A DNA stretch of 64,000 nucleotides from RYN-230 sp036497945 (GTDB lineage Bacteria > Actinomycetota > Actinomycetes > Streptosporangiales > Streptosporangiaceae): the NCBI GenBank assembly GCA_036497945.1, contig DASXIN010000116.1, positions 1 through 64,000 of the forward strand, in the 5' to 3' direction. The notes under the pieces are model-generated. The model saw only the letters and a list, made by a program, of their open reading frames with translations. It was not told the DNA's origin and did no database searches. The translations under genes and the position numbers were made by a program. Positions 56,941 through 64,000 of this stretch are shown piece after piece. Every line of letters begins with the position of its first letter. Position 1 is the first letter of the stretch.

Positions 56941-58302
56941 CTAGCTCGCACTTACCCGGAGTGCCGCGTTGATCAGGTCGAGCCCGGCGGTCTGCCGCAC
57001 GAAGTCGGCCGCGTCCACCGGGGCGGCCCAGTTAGCCCCGAACATGTGCTGCTCGTTCATGTTCGCGAGCGCGGACTGGGCATTGGTGCGGATGAATTGC
57101 TGATAGGACGGTTTCCCGGATTTCCGGTACAGCCGGGCCAGATGGCGGACGAAGATGCCCTTGAACAGCGTGCTGTCCACGCTGGGCAGCCGGCCCGGAG
57201 GGCCACCACCCGGCCCGCAGTCATTGTGCTCGTGCAGGATCCCGTCGATGACGCCTGATTCGCTGGGGTGAGCCACCTGGCCGTCGGCGCCGGCCCGCGG
57301 CCGCCACGGATTCCTGATGAACGCGTCCGCGATCTTCTCCGCCCAGCCCAGGTAGCTGGGGTCACCGGACAGTTCGGTCAGGTCACTGAGCCCGCTGAGG
57401 ATCACGCCCTGGTTGTATGACCAGACGCTCTGCGAGTTGTCGTTCACCCCGTTCCGGTTGGGCGAGTCGTTGACCAGGCTGGCCTGATTGATCATCGCCA
57501 CCCCGGCGGGCGGCGACGAGCTGAACCACGCCCAGCCGCGGCGGGCCCAGTCCAGGTGGCTGGCCTGGTCGGGGCCGGCCGGATTCCGGTGCTGGTAGCG
57601 CAGCCCCAGACCGGCGGCCACCGCGACGAACAGTTCGTTGGCGATGGCGTTCTTGTATCCCCCGGTCCAGCCGTGCGGCACCGCGCAGGCGCCGGCCCGG
57701 TCGGGACGGCCGTCGTCCTTGCCCCAGTAGATTCCGCCGCCCAGGTAGTCGTCCCAGCCGTCGGCCATGTCGAGAAAGATGTCGTTGGCCGCGGCCAGAT
57801 ACTTGTCCTCCCCAGTCAGGTCATAGGCGTCCAGCCAGGCCAGGGCCCACCAGCCCTCATCGTCGTAGAAGCCGTTGATGAAGCCCTGATAAGCACCGCG
57901 GCTGAGCCGGAAGAATGGCCAGGACGGGGAAACGCGCCGGGAGAATACCGGCCGCCGTGTCCCCGGTGCCCGGGCAAACGTGTTGGCCACGACCGGCTCC
58001 AGGTAGGACCGGTCGCCGGTGACCGACATGTAGTCGATCAGCGCGGTGATCGCGTTGGCGCTGTTCCACCAGCGGGATATGTCCTGCATCCGGTCCCGCT
58101 GGCCGGCCAGCACCAATGCGGTGTTCACCAGGTTGCGGCCGACCTGGGACATGCTGGCCCAGTTCCCCCACTGCACGGCCAGCGCCGGATCGCGGTAGCT
58201 GTACAGGCCGGTCTTGCGCGCGTACCCGTCCGCGCCGTACCACTGCTGTAAGGCGTGCGCCGCCCCCGGCGCAGCCGCCCTGACGTCAGCCCCCTCTGGC
58301 AT
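56941..58302 (-). CDS. Glycoside hydrolase family 76 protein, no signal peptide
   Basis: A 453-residue (alpha/alpha)6-barrel GH76-type enzyme. The paired catalytic aspartates are visible (FYDDEGWWALAWLDAYDLTG near 144-163), and SVWSYNQGVILSGLSDLTEL near 292 and DCGPGGGPPGRLPSVDSTLF near 360-379 match family positions. GH76 members cleave alpha-1,6-mannan or related glycans and are generally exported. Here the N-terminus (MPEGADVRAAAPGAAHALQQ) is not a signal peptide, and an in-frame TGA lies 9 nt upstream of the ATG, so it looks cytosolic unless exported another way. Substrate uncertain. Confidence 0.85.
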   Translation of the reverse strand: MPEGADVRAAAPGAAHALQQWYGADGYARKTGLYSYRDPALAVQWGNWASMSQVGRNLVNTALVLAGQRDRMQDISRWWNSANAITALIDYMSVTGDRSYLEPVVANTFARAPGTRRPVFSRRVSPSWPFFRLSRGAYQGFINGFYDDEGWWALAWLDAYDLTGEDKYLAAANDIFLDMADGWDDYLGGGIYWGKDDGRPDRAGACAVPHGWTGGYKNAIANELFVAVAAGLGLRYQHRNPAGPDQASHLDWARRGWAWFSSSPPAGVAMINQASLVNDSPNRNGVNDNSQSVWSYNQGVILSGLSDLTELSGDPSYLGWAEKIADAFIRNPWRPRAGADGQVAHPSESGVIDGILHEHNDCGPGGGPPGRLPSVDSTLFKGIFVRHLARLYRKSGKPSYQQFIRTNAQSALANMNEQHMFGANWAAPVDAADFVRQTAGLDLINAALRVSAS

Positions 58303-58469
58303 TGCCGATCAGCCCCCCTGTTGTGCGACTCAGCCCCTGTACTGCGATCGCCCCTTCCCCGAGTCTGACCCGGGTCCGGCCCGGCGGCAATGGGCGCCAC
58401 CGCGGCGTTGCTCTCTGCGCCCGGCCGAGAGACGCTAACTAGGAGGTCAGCGGCTCGCCGGGAGGGTAC

Positions 58470-60062
58470 ATGGACCAGGTCATGCCTGCCGGAGGGGGCA
58501 GTTCAGGCGACGGCTCGAACCTCGGCACGACCGAGGTCACGCTGGGCACCGACGCCGCCTACGCCCCGGCCCGGCCGGCCAGCCCGGCGGCCGGCCGGGC
58601 CCGGCCGCTGCGCAACGTGTCCGAGATGCGGCACTTCTTCCGCACCAACGACACGCCGATCTACTTCGTCGGTGCCACCCCGTTCAACCTGCTCGGCATG
58701 GACCGATGGATCCGCAACTTCAGCTACGTCACGTACTACGACGGCTGGGACGGCGCGCACCCGCGGGTGTTCACCCCACGGCACAAGCCCTACCTCGAGT
58801 TCGGCAGCGGCGAGGAGATCAACAACTGGCTGCTGGAGAATGCCGAGGTGCGGGCGTTCATCGAGCGGCGCCGGCCGGACCCGGCCACCCGGCCGAAGAT
58901 CGCGATGGTGTTCTTCGACGAGGAGACCGAGCGGATCTGCGGCGAGCTGGGCTACGACCTCATCCTGCCGCCCGCCGCGCTGCGTCAGCACCTGGACTCC
59001 AAGCTGGTCACCACCCGGCTGGGCAACGAGGTCGACGTGCCCAGCGTGCCCAACATCCTCACATCGGTGCACGACTGGACCGAGCTCACCGCCGGGGCCG
59101 GCCAGGCGGGGCTGGGCCACGACCTGGTCATCCAGACCCCGTACGGCGACTCCGGCAAGACCACCTACTTCATCTCGTCCGAGGCGGACTGGAAGCGGCA
59201 CCACAAGGACATCGCCGGCCAGGACGTCAAGGTGATGAAGCGGATCAACAACCGCTCGGTGGCCGTCGAGGCCGTGCTCACCCGGAACGGCACCATCGTC
59301 GGCCCGTTCATGTCCGAGCTGACCGGGCACACCAGGCTGACCCCGTACCGCGGCGGCTGGTGCGGCAACGAGATGTACCCGGAGGTGATCACCGGCGCGC
59401 TGCGGTCCACCGCGGCCGCGATGATCCGGCGGCTCGGCGACCGGCTGGGCGTCGCGGGGTACCGCGGCTTCTTCGAGGTCGATGTGCTGGTCGACACCGA
59501 CGCCGGGGAGGTCTACCTGGGTGAGCTGAATCCGCGGATCAGCGGTGCCTCGGCCATCACCAACGTGACCGCGGGCGCCTACGCGGACATGCCGCTGTTC
59601 GCCTTCCACCTGCTCGAGTTCATGGACGTCGACTTCGACTTCGACCTGGGCGAGGTCAACGAGCGGTGGCAGGACCTGGCCGGCGAAGACGTGTGGAGCC
59701 AGATGATCATCAAGGAGACCCGGCCGGTGGTGGAGCACCTGGACGCGGCCGCCCCCACCGGGCAGTATTCGCTGGACGCCGACGGCGCGCTGGTGTTCCG
59801 CCGCGCCGCGCTGGACTGGCACCAGCTGCAGAACGAGTCCGAGGCGTTCTTCCTGCGTATCTACGGCCCGGGCGACTACCGGTGGAAGGGAGCGGATCTC
59901 GGCGTCCTGGTGACCAAGGGGCGGCTGCAGACCGGGGCGGGCAAGCCCGCGCTGACCATCCGGGCCCGGCAGTTCATCGACGCGATCCGGGCGCGATACT
60001 CCGGCGTGCCGCTCGTCCCGCCGGCCGGCCCGCCCCAGCCCACCGGCAGCAAGTCGTTGTAG
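58470..60062 (+). CDS. Conserved actinobacterial ATP-grasp protein (biotin-carboxylase-like)
   Basis: A 530-residue protein with a disordered N-terminus to about 48, then a Rossmann-like pre-ATP-grasp domain (YFVGATPFNLLGMDRWIRNF near 65-84), an ATP-grasp fold (LVIQTPYGDSGKTTYFISSE near 219-238, then DVKVMKRINNRSVAVEAVLT near 250) and the C-lobe GELNPRISGASAITNV near 350 with the metal-binding NPR. Annotated elsewhere as biotin carboxylase-like, but no biotin-dependent partner is present. It begins with GGGAGGG at a normal spacing and is followed 21 bp downstream by a serine hydrolase. Confidence 0.85.
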   Translation: MDQVMPAGGGSSGDGSNLGTTEVTLGTDAAYAPARPASPAAGRARPLRNVSEMRHFFRTNDTPIYFVGATPFNLLGMDRWIRNFSYVTYYDGWDGAHPRVFTPRHKPYLEFGSGEEINNWLLENAEVRAFIERRRPDPATRPKIAMVFFDEETERICGELGYDLILPPAALRQHLDSKLVTTRLGNEVDVPSVPNILTSVHDWTELTAGAGQAGLGHDLVIQTPYGDSGKTTYFISSEADWKRHHKDIAGQDVKVMKRINNRSVAVEAVLTRNGTIVGPFMSELTGHTRLTPYRGGWCGNEMYPEVITGALRSTAAAMIRRLGDRLGVAGYRGFFEVDVLVDTDAGEVYLGELNPRISGASAITNVTAGAYADMPLFAFHLLEFMDVDFDFDLGEVNERWQDLAGEDVWSQMIIKETRPVVEHLDAAAPTGQYSLDADGALVFRRAALDWHQLQNESEAFFLRIYGPGDYRWKGADLGVLVTKGRLQTGAGKPALTIRARQFIDAIRARYSGVPLVPPAGPPQPTGSKSL

Positions 60063-60083
60063 CCGGCCGCTAGACTCCGGCGC

Positions 60084-61268
60084 GTGATTGGCGAGAACCC
60101 GAGCCGCCCCGCCACCGGCGTCACGCTGGACAACTGGCAGACCGCGCCGCAGCTGTCCTGGTCGTTCCGGCACATCGAGGATCTGTTCCCGACCGCGCCG
60201 ATCTCCCGGGGCAGCGGCCCGGTACACCTGCTGCCGGCCCGGCTGGCACCGGTCGACGAGCTGCCGGTGCGGCTGCCCGACGGCAGCCAGTCCACCGTGG
60301 CCGAGGTGCTGGCGGCCACGCACACCGACGGCTGGCTGGTCACTCAGCACGGCACGCTGCTGGCCGAGGAGTACCCGGACGGCATGGCCCCGGGCACCCG
60401 GCACCTGCTCATGTCGGTCAGCAAGTCGCTGGTCAGCATGGTGACCGGCGCGCTGGTGGCCACCGGCGCGGTGGACCCGGAACAGCCGGTCACCGCGTAC
60501 GTGCCGGAACTCGGCAGGTCCGGCTACGACGGCGCAACCGTCCGGCACCTGCTCGACATGCGCTCGGGCATCGCGTTCTCCGAGGACTACCTGGACCCCG
60601 GCGCCCAGGTCCGGCTGCTGGAACAGGCCATCGGCTGGGCCCCGCAGCGGCATCCCGGGGTGCCCGGCTCGATGTATGAGTTCCTGCTCACGCTGCGCCA
60701 GCAGGGCCCGCACGGCGGCCCGTTCGAGTACCGGAGCTGCGAGACCGACGTGCTCGGCTGGGTGTGTGAGGCGGCCGCCGGGACCCGGATGCCGGAGCTG
60801 ATGTCCGCCCTGCTGTGGCGCCGCCTGGGTGCGGAACAGGACGCCACCATCGCGGTGGATTCCACCGGCACCGGGATGTTCGACGGCGGGATCTGCGCCA
60901 CGCTCCGCGACCTGGCCCGGTTCGGCGCGATGGTGCTGGCCGAGGGCACCGCACTGACCGGGGAGCAGGTGGTGCCTGCCGCCTGGATCCAGGACACGGT
61001 GACCGGCGGCCCGGACTCCCGGGCCGCTTTTGCCGCCGGCCAGGTGGACAATGGCATGCCCGGCGGCATGTACCGCAACCAGTTCTGGATCCCCTACCCG
61101 GGCCAGGACGTGCTGCTCTGCCTGGGCATCCACGGCCAGATGATCTACATCAACCGGCCTGCGCAGCTGGTCGGGGTGAAACTGTCCAGCTGGCCACTGC
61201 CGCAGGACGGGTGGAAATACTTCGCCACCATGGCCGCGTTCGACGCCATCGCCGCCTGGGTGAGCTGA
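60084..61268 (+). CDS. NylB-like serine beta-lactamase-fold hydrolase
   Basis: A 394-residue serine hydrolase: SxxK in MSVSKSLVSMVTGALVATGA (SVSK at 111-114), Tyr as general base in GGPFEYRSCETDVLGWVC (Tyr216), and a HxG-type LGIHGQMIYINRP near 347. The layout matches 6-aminohexanoate-dimer hydrolase (NylB), whose nucleophile and Tyr lie at similar positions; relatives cleave amide or ester bonds of unknown natural substrates. The gene lies 21 bp after the ATP-grasp gene, suggesting that synthesis and hydrolysis of an amide might be paired. The start is GTG 60084. Confidence 0.86.
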   Translation: MIGENPSRPATGVTLDNWQTAPQLSWSFRHIEDLFPTAPISRGSGPVHLLPARLAPVDELPVRLPDGSQSTVAEVLAATHTDGWLVTQHGTLLAEEYPDGMAPGTRHLLMSVSKSLVSMVTGALVATGAVDPEQPVTAYVPELGRSGYDGATVRHLLDMRSGIAFSEDYLDPGAQVRLLEQAIGWAPQRHPGVPGSMYEFLLTLRQQGPHGGPFEYRSCETDVLGWVCEAAAGTRMPELMSALLWRRLGAEQDATIAVDSTGTGMFDGGICATLRDLARFGAMVLAEGTALTGEQVVPAAWIQDTVTGGPDSRAAFAAGQVDNGMPGGMYRNQFWIPYPGQDVLLCLGIHGQMIYINRPAQLVGVKLSSWPLPQDGWKYFATMAAFDAIAAWVS

Positions 61269-61290
61269 CCAACCAGCATGCTTAACGCCC

Positions 61291-62445
61291 TTACCTGGCC
61301 GGTGCCGACCCCCCCAGCCCGGCCGCCGGGGCCAGCAGCCGAGCCAGCTCGGCGATCCGCGCCTCGCAGTCGGCCACCATCAGCCGGGTGATCTCGGCGG
61401 CCGGCCTGATCTGCCGGAACGACCCGACCACCTGGCCGACATAGAACGACTCCAGGCGCAGCGCGCCCGGGTGGCCCGCGGCCGCCGCCTGGTCGATGCG
61501 CTGCCAGGCCGCATCGACCAGCATCGGCTGCAGCGGCATCGGCAGCGGCACAGGCGCGTCCGGCCGGTCCCACTCGTCGTGCCAGGCGCTGCGCAGCTGC
61601 CGGGCGGGCTTGCCGGTGCGGGTCGGCGAGCGCAGCGTGTCCGAGCTGGCCGCGCCGAGGAACTTGTCCTTGATCGCCTGATTGGCTACGTCTTCCGCGC
61701 TGGCCAGCCAGACCGATCCGCACCACACGCCGGCCGCGCCGAGGGCCAGCGCGGCGGCCATCTGGCGGCCCGACGCGATCCCGCCCGCGGCCAGCACCGG
61801 CCGGCCGCCCGCGATGTCCACGATCTCCGGGGTGAGCACCATAGTGGCGATGGTCCCGGTGTGCCCGCCCGCCTCGGTGCCCTGCGCGATGAGCAGGTCC
61901 ACCCCGGCCTCGATCTGCCGCTGTGCGTGCCTGGCCTGCCCGACCAGCGCGGCCACCACCACCCCGGCCGCCTTCCCTCGGGCCACCAGGCCGGGCGGCG
62001 GGGTGCCCAGCGCGCTGGCCACCAGCGAGATCCGGTGGCTGAACGCGACGTCCAGCAGCGCCTCAGCCCCACCCGGATTCAGCCCGGCCACGATGCCGCT
62101 GTTGTCGTCCAGGACGGCCAGTTCCGGGATGCGGTACTGGTCCAGCAGGCCGCGGACGAACATCAGGTGCTGCTCGGGGATCTGGGCCCGCAGGCTGGCG
62201 ATGAGATCATCAGGGTCACCCGGCACGAACTTCTCCGGGACCAGCAGGTCCACCCCGTATGGCTTGCCGCCGACCTGCTCTTCGATCCAGGTCAGCTGGG
62301 CGTCGAGTTCCTCCGGCGTGTACGCGGAGGCGGCCAGCACACCGAGGCCGCCAGCGTTGCTCACCGCCGCGACCACCCCCGGCGACCGGTTGAACCCGAC
62401 GATTGGCTGCGGAACCCCGACCAAGTCGGTGAAGGCGGTACGCAT
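61291..62445 (-). CDS. Nitronate monooxygenase (2-nitropropane dioxygenase) family
   Basis: A 384-residue FMN-dependent TIM barrel: FTDLVGVPQPIVGFNRSPGV near 5-24, SNAGGLGVLAASAYTPEELD near 29-48, ALVGQARHAQRQIEAGVDLL near 166, and AQGTEAGGHTG near 188-198 with the central His region of the family. Members oxidise propionate-3-nitronate or are uncharacterised FMN enoyl reductases. It converges with the serine hydrolase (22 bp between stops), so no shared transcription. Substrate not inferable. Confidence 0.88.
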   Translation of the reverse strand: MRTAFTDLVGVPQPIVGFNRSPGVVAAVSNAGGLGVLAASAYTPEELDAQLTWIEEQVGGKPYGVDLLVPEKFVPGDPDDLIASLRAQIPEQHLMFVRGLLDQYRIPELAVLDDNSGIVAGLNPGGAEALLDVAFSHRISLVASALGTPPPGLVARGKAAGVVVAALVGQARHAQRQIEAGVDLLIAQGTEAGGHTGTIATMVLTPEIVDIAGGRPVLAAGGIASGRQMAAALALGAAGVWCGSVWLASAEDVANQAIKDKFLGAASSDTLRSPTRTGKPARQLRSAWHDEWDRPDAPVPLPMPLQPMLVDAAWQRIDQAAAAGHPGALRLESFYVGQVVGSFRQIRPAAEITRLMVADCEARIAELARLLAPAAGLGGSAPAR

Positions 62446-62524
62446 CAGCGCACTTTACCCTGACCGGACCGGCCGTCCCGGGCGGCTCAGCCGCGCTAGC
62501 CGCGGGTGGCCTGCACCGCCCGGG

Positions 62525-63124
62525 TCAGGCCACCCCGGCCAGCCGCCACCAAGCCGCGTCGGCCGGCTGGGCCGCGACCGGCACCGAGTCCAGCAGTTCC
62601 GCCCGGGCCAGCACGTCGTCCCGGTACAGCCCGGGCAGCACGATGTAGTGGATCGAGCCGCGCACCGACACCAGGGCGAGCACCCGCCACAGGGCGCGCG
62701 CGTAGTGGTCGGCGCGCCGGACGCCATCCCACTGGTATAGGCCCCGGTACCGGCCCTGCTCGTCGGCGGCCAGCCACAGCTTGGACACGAAGCCCGGGAA
62801 GCCGGCGAACAGCGGCGTGTTCAGCAGGCTCTCCCGGCGGAACATGGCGTGCCCCCAGCCGCGCACGCCGCGCAGCCGGAACTCGACGACCAGCACGCAC
62901 GGCTCCCGGACCGGGCCGTGCTCGGCCACCGTCTCCCGGTAGACCTGGCCGGTGGACCTATCGGCGAACCGCAGCAGCAGCCCCACGTGCCCATCCGACA
63001 TATGTAGCCGACCGCTACCCGACATATGTAGCTTGTGCCCGGCCAGCAGCCGCCCGGTGCGCAGCACGCAGCCGATCAGCGCCCACAGCGCGGCCAGATA
63101 GTTGAGCGGAGGTTTCTCGTTCAT
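62525..63124 (-). CDS. Uncharacterised protein
   Basis: A 199-residue protein that I do not recognise. The N-terminus has a hydrophobic stretch (LNYLAALWALIGCVLRTGRL near 6-25), followed by GHVGLLLRFADRSTGQVYRE near 45 and a Trp/Arg-rich middle (RGVRGWGHAMFRRESLLNTP near 85-104). It ends in a mixed alpha/beta segment (IHYIVLPGLYRDDVLARAEL near 158). The ATG at 63124 has AGGG 8 nt before it; GTG 63133 is possible. It stands alone, between a nitronate monooxygenase and a VOC gene on the opposite strand. Confidence 0.65.
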   Translation of the reverse strand: MNEKPPLNYLAALWALIGCVLRTGRLLAGHKLHMSGSGRLHMSDGHVGLLLRFADRSTGQVYRETVAEHGPVREPCVLVVEFRLRGVRGWGHAMFRRESLLNTPLFAGFPGFVSKLWLAADEQGRYRGLYQWDGVRRADHYARALWRVLALVSVRGSIHYIVLPGLYRDDVLARAELLDSVPVAAQPADAAWWRLAGVA

Positions 63125-63246
63125 CACACTCACCCTGCTACCTAGCCTGCGCAGGGCGCCGGGCGCAGGGAAGGGCCGGCCGGCCGGGTCTTTGGTCCTG
63201 ACCTGCCCGCCCGCGCGCCCGGGCCCGGATCGCGTAGGTTTGCCGC

Positions 63247-63633
63247 GTGGCGCACTACAGCCGGGTACTCAAGATCGTCATTGACGTGCCGTCCGGCGAG
63301 CACGATCGGGAGCTGGCGTTCTGGACCGCGGCCACCGGATCGCCGCTGGGCCGGTTCGACCAGCACCCGGAGTACCACGGCGCAGCGCTGCCCGGCTCGG
63401 ATCTGTGGCTGCTGGTCCAGCGGCTGGACGACGACGGGCCGGGCCGGGTGCACGTGGACATCCACACTGACAATCTGGACGCGGAAGTGGCCCGGCTGGA
63501 GCAGCTCGGCGCCGAGCGGGTCCAGCAGGCGCACGCCTGGTGGGTGATGCGTGATCCGGCTGGCCTGCTGTTCTGCGTCATCCCGAGCACGCCGGGCTCG
63601 CTGGACGACAGCAACGCGCAGCGCTGGGACTGA
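63247..63633 (+). CDS. VOC-superfamily protein
   Basis: A 128-residue VOC protein: YSRVLKIVIDVPSGEHDREL near 4-23 (N-terminal strand), then WTAATGSPLGRFDQHPEYHG and PGRVHVDIHTDNLDAEVARL near 60-79, ending MRDPAGLLFCVIPSTPGSLD. It resembles glyoxalase-like proteins annotated in actinobacteria as uncharacterised. GTG 63247 starts the conserved frame. The DUF1707 gene begins 13 nt downstream, so they may be co-transcribed. Confidence 0.87.
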   Translation: MAHYSRVLKIVIDVPSGEHDRELAFWTAATGSPLGRFDQHPEYHGAALPGSDLWLLVQRLDDDGPGRVHVDIHTDNLDAEVARLEQLGAERVQQAHAWWVMRDPAGLLFCVIPSTPGSLDDSNAQRWD

Positions 63634-63646
63634 CAGGGAGACAGAC

Positions 63647-63892
63647 ATGAGCAGCGCAGGTGACTCCCCCGGCGACGGCGCGGCGACCAGCGGCATCCGG
63701 GCGTCGGATGCGGAGCGAGACGCGACCGTGGAGCGGCTGAGCCAGGCTACCGGCGACGGCCGGCTGACCCTGGAGGAGTTCAGCCAGCGGATGGACCGGG
63801 CTACCTCGGCCCGGACCCGGGCCGAACTCGACCAGCTGGTGGCCGACCTGCCGGTGCCGGCCGCCGGCACCGCGGTGGCCGAGTCCACCTAG
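63647..63892 (+). CDS. DUF1707-domain protein, frame ends at TAG
   Basis: An 81-residue frame containing the DUF1707 motif (SDAERDATVERLSQATGDGR near 19-38, then LTLEEFSQRMDRATSARTRA) in its N-terminal half. DUF1707 proteins are small actinobacterial proteins, usually longer and ending in membrane or cell-wall-linked parts. AGGGAG 7 nt before the ATG fixes the start. The frame stops at TAG 63890-63892, but in-frame sequence beyond it continues with family-like residues, so this may be the first half of a split or read-through gene. Confidence 0.8.
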   Translation: MSSAGDSPGDGAATSGIRASDAERDATVERLSQATGDGRLTLEEFSQRMDRATSARTRAELDQLVADLPVPAAGTAVAEST

Positions 63893-64000
63893 ACCGGGCC
63901 GTCTTGGCACATCCGGCCGGTCGGTGGGCTCCGGGTGTACGGGCCGTGGCGGATGGACCGGCGCGTCGTGGTGCTGAGCCTGGTCGGCGGCGCTCGGCTC
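63893..64000 (+). pseudogene. In-frame continuation after the DUF1707 stop
   Basis: Directly after the TAG, the same reading frame goes on to the window edge without a stop: SWHIRPVGGLRVYGPWRMDR, then RVVVLSLVGGARL. In intact relatives DUF1707 is commonly followed by a beta-rich domain with recurring Gly-Gly strands of this kind. I infer the C-terminal part of the same ancestral protein, cut off by one nonsense codon, or a separate small gene starting at GTG 63935 or ATG 63953. Confidence 0.5.

Noticed and set aside
58503..61133. An 876-codon open frame on the minus strand opposite the ATP-grasp and hydrolase genes
   Set aside because: It is a by-product of GC-rich codon bias; its product is low-complexity His/Arg/Gly-rich, with no family features, while the plus-strand genes have clear motifs.
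1..64000. CRISPR arrays, tRNA and rRNA genes
   Set aside because: No regular repeat-spacer arrays, no rRNA-like blocks and no tRNA cloverleaf were noticed by eye; a covariance-model search would be needed to exclude short RNAs.

Overview
The window is GC-rich (dense GGCCGG/CCGGCC runs, strong G/C third-position bias, many GTG starts). It carries F420-linked enzymes, DUF1707, BrkB/YihY, ECF sigma factors with SnoaL-like or DUF6596 tails, and a PaaX-type regulator. Together these point to a soil actinobacterium, probably near the Streptosporangiales or Frankia-type lineages; the genus cannot be fixed from the sequence alone. I saw no rRNA, tRNA or CRISPR.

Layout. 1-1834: end of an SDR, a phosphotransferase, and two gene remnants suggesting a decayed amine or amino-acid locus. 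1951-8677: two lipoproteins (one a class-A beta-lactamase-like protein), a stand-alone LigD-type phosphoesterase, an SDR, two quinone-oxidoreductase-like MDR enzymes and an MFS exporter. 8817-14210: VOC protein, ECF sigma with SnoaL tail, SDR, MFS exporter, MarR regulator and an F420-dependent LLM oxidoreductase, with a perfect 27-bp operator between marR and the LLM gene. 14221-17460: DHFR-like reductase, SDR, and a DGPF/YCII protein followed by an ECF42 sigma factor.

17503-25107: box operon for aerobic benzoyl-CoA degradation (boxC-boxB-benzoate CoA ligase, minus strand), separated from a PaaX-family regulator by an intact 1820-bp ISL3-family insertion sequence with an 8-bp target duplication. 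25249-27275: BrkB-like membrane protein and an ECF sigma factor. 27383-30891: four-carbon acid-sugar module (LtnD-like dehydrogenase, DUF1537 kinase, DenD-like dehydrogenase). 30909-37942: myo-inositol operon (iolC, a 32-codon ORF, iolB, iolD, iolE-like, iolG, a second Gfo/Idh/MocA dehydrogenase), ordered as a tightly overlapping transcription unit. 38100-39641: ClC chloride channel. 39939-43387: three-gene operon of an ATP-grasp protein and two uncharacterised proteins.

43477-56810: many small oxidoreductase, hydrolase, transferase and transcription-factor genes, including two TetR regulators beside clear palindromic operators, and an NicC-like FAD monooxygenase preceded by a promoter and a possible 20-codon leader. 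56941-64000: GH76 glycosidase without a signal peptide, a conserved actinobacterial ATP-grasp protein paired with a NylB-like serine hydrolase, a nitronate monooxygenase, an uncharacterised protein, a VOC protein and a DUF1707 gene whose usual C-terminal part continues in frame after a TAG.

Functionally the window is a catabolic and accessory region: aromatic acid (box), sugar acid (ltn/den/DUF1537) and inositol (iol) degradation, surrounded by redox and export genes under local regulators. Several palindromes, promoters and non-standard starts can be read directly and are listed separately.
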